This document shows, piece after piece, positions 63,677 through 64,000 of a stretch of DNA of 64,000 nt. Every line of letters starts with the position of its first letter. Within the stretch, counting starts at the first letter, position 1. The stretch lies in contig JANPEK010000135.1 of NCBI GenBank assembly GCA_031422915.1, positions 62,001 through 126,000 of the forward strand. The letters are read 5' to 3'. The notes beneath the pieces were generated by a model, which was given only the letters and a program-made list of their open reading frames with translations, ran no database searches and was not told the origin of the DNA. Source of the stretch: JANMEX01 sp031422915 (GTDB taxonomy: Bacteria > Pseudomonadota > Alphaproteobacteria > Rhizobiales > Rhizobiaceae). Both the position numbers and the translations under genes were made by a program.

Positions 63677-63699
63677 TATGCGGCGATCATCACCGCATA
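63677..63699. promoter_or_regulatory. 23-bp palindrome 1 upstream of abiEi-like gene
   Basis: TATGCGGCGATCATCACCGC followed by ATA is a 23-bp palindrome with 11-bp arms and one mismatched pair. A related site lies 72 bases downstream. AbiEi antitoxins are known to repress their promoter by binding two inverted repeats of this size. Confidence 0.65.
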
Positions 63700-63707
63700 G
63701 TACATAT

Positions 63708-63736
63708 TTGATAAACTTTAAACGTTATGGTATTTA
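63708..63736 (+). promoter_or_regulatory. Candidate promoter of abiEi-like gene
   Basis: TTGATA (63708-63713) and TATTTA (63731-63736) are separated by 17 bases, and the ATG follows 54 bases later. The promoter lies between the two palindromes, so binding at both would block it. Confidence 0.45.
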
Positions 63737-63748
63737 TGCAATACGCGA

Positions 63749-63771
63749 AATCCGGCGATCATCGCCGCAAA
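63749..63771. promoter_or_regulatory. Palindrome 2 upstream of abiEi-like gene
   Basis: The site centres on CCGGCGATCATCGCCG, sharing GGCGATCATC with palindrome 1 but with shorter perfect arms. It ends 19 bases before the start codon. Confidence 0.6.
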
Positions 63772-63789
63772 ATCTGATTTGTGCAAACC

Positions 63790-64000
63790 ATGCCGCTTAA
63801 TGCTGAGAGACGATTGCGCCTACTGAACGGGCTTCCGGCCGGAATGCCGGTCAGCAAAGCTTGGATCATGCGTCAGGATCCATCCATGAACCGTCACGCT
63901 GTCGACAACCTCGTCAAGAGCAGACAATTGGAACCCTTGGCGCCTGGGGTGTATTTGCGCCCCGGAACAAAAATGAATTGGCAGGGGGCAGTCGCTTCCC
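63790..64000 (+). CDS. AbiEi-type antitoxin (type IV toxin-antitoxin), 3' end cut off
   Basis: The first 70 codons encode RRLRLLNGLPAGMPVSKAWI, then NRHAVDNLVKSRQLEPLAPG and VYLRPGTKMNWQGAVAS, matching the winged-helix N-terminal domain of AbiEi-family antitoxins. AbiEi counteracts the nucleotidyltransferase toxin AbiEii, which would be expected just beyond the window. The two palindromes upstream fit autorepression. Confidence 0.85.
   Translation, partial: MPLNAERRLRLLNGLPAGMPVSKAWIMRQDPSMNRHAVDNLVKSRQLEPLAPGVYLRPGTKMNWQGAVAS

Overview
The window looks like part of an alphaproteobacterial, probably Hyphomicrobiales (Rhizobiales), plasmid or integrative conjugative element. The clues are a moderately GC-rich composition, a VirB/VirD4 type IV secretion system (T4SS) with alphaproteobacterial-style proteins, and a set of typical rhizobial plasmid maintenance proteins (DUF736, DUF1419, DUF4326, DUF3991/TOPRIM, a very large methylase-helicase, ArdC and a ParB-like protein). 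No rRNA, tRNA, CRISPR array, integrase or replication initiator was seen, so plasmid versus integrated element cannot be decided here. Family calls come from reading the sequence by eye, without database searches.

Layout. (1) 1-4.0 kb: the end of a sugar/polyol (inositol-like) catabolic cluster with two Gfo/Idh/MocA dehydrogenases, an IolE-like TIM-barrel isomerase and a convergent LacI-type repressor. (2) 4.1-8.5 kb: accessory genes, including a degenerate IS5 transposase fragment, an SSB-like protein, a TrbM-like Cys-rich secreted protein, small XRE-type regulators and secreted proteins, one of them nuclease-like. (3) 8.6-21.9 kb: a full virB1-virB11/virD4-type secretion system in two blocks, split by a small antisense membrane gene. 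(4) 22.1-34.1 kb: a three-gene minus-strand cassette of a GNAT-like protein, an AT-rich membrane protein and a giant RTX repeat protein of about 3,560 aa, which a -1 frameshift near 31,020 currently breaks. (5) 34.5-35.65 kb: an apparently intact IS5-family element. (6) 36.0-39.1 kb: relaxase, MobC and an IncP/Ti-like oriT whose nic core is visible. (7) 39.5-46.6 kb: leading-region-like genes (HU, DUF4326, DUF736, BrnT/BrnA toxin-antitoxin, ArdC, ParB-like). (8) 47.1-55.2 kb: an eight-gene amide uptake and hydrolysis operon (branched-chain-type ABC importer, AtzG-like peptide, amidase, AmiC, AmiR) preceded by a leader terminator and a hexaloop hairpin that fit AmiR/ANTAR antitermination. (9) 55.2-62.6 kb: DarB-like methylase-helicase, DUF1419, DUF3991/TOPRIM and a small protein. 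(10) 62.6-64.0 kb: a non-coding stretch with strong dyads, then the start of an AbiEi-type antitoxin gene behind two 23-bp palindromes.

How it fits together: relaxase plus MobC would nick oriT, VirD4 would couple the DNA to the VirB channel, and ArdC and DarB-like proteins would protect the incoming DNA. BrnTA and AbiE would stabilise the element. The amide operon is metabolic cargo, and the RTX cassette may act in adhesion or competition. Most leading-side genes lie on the minus strand, so the strand predicted to be transferred would be their template, and several of their leaders carry long-range inverted repeats.
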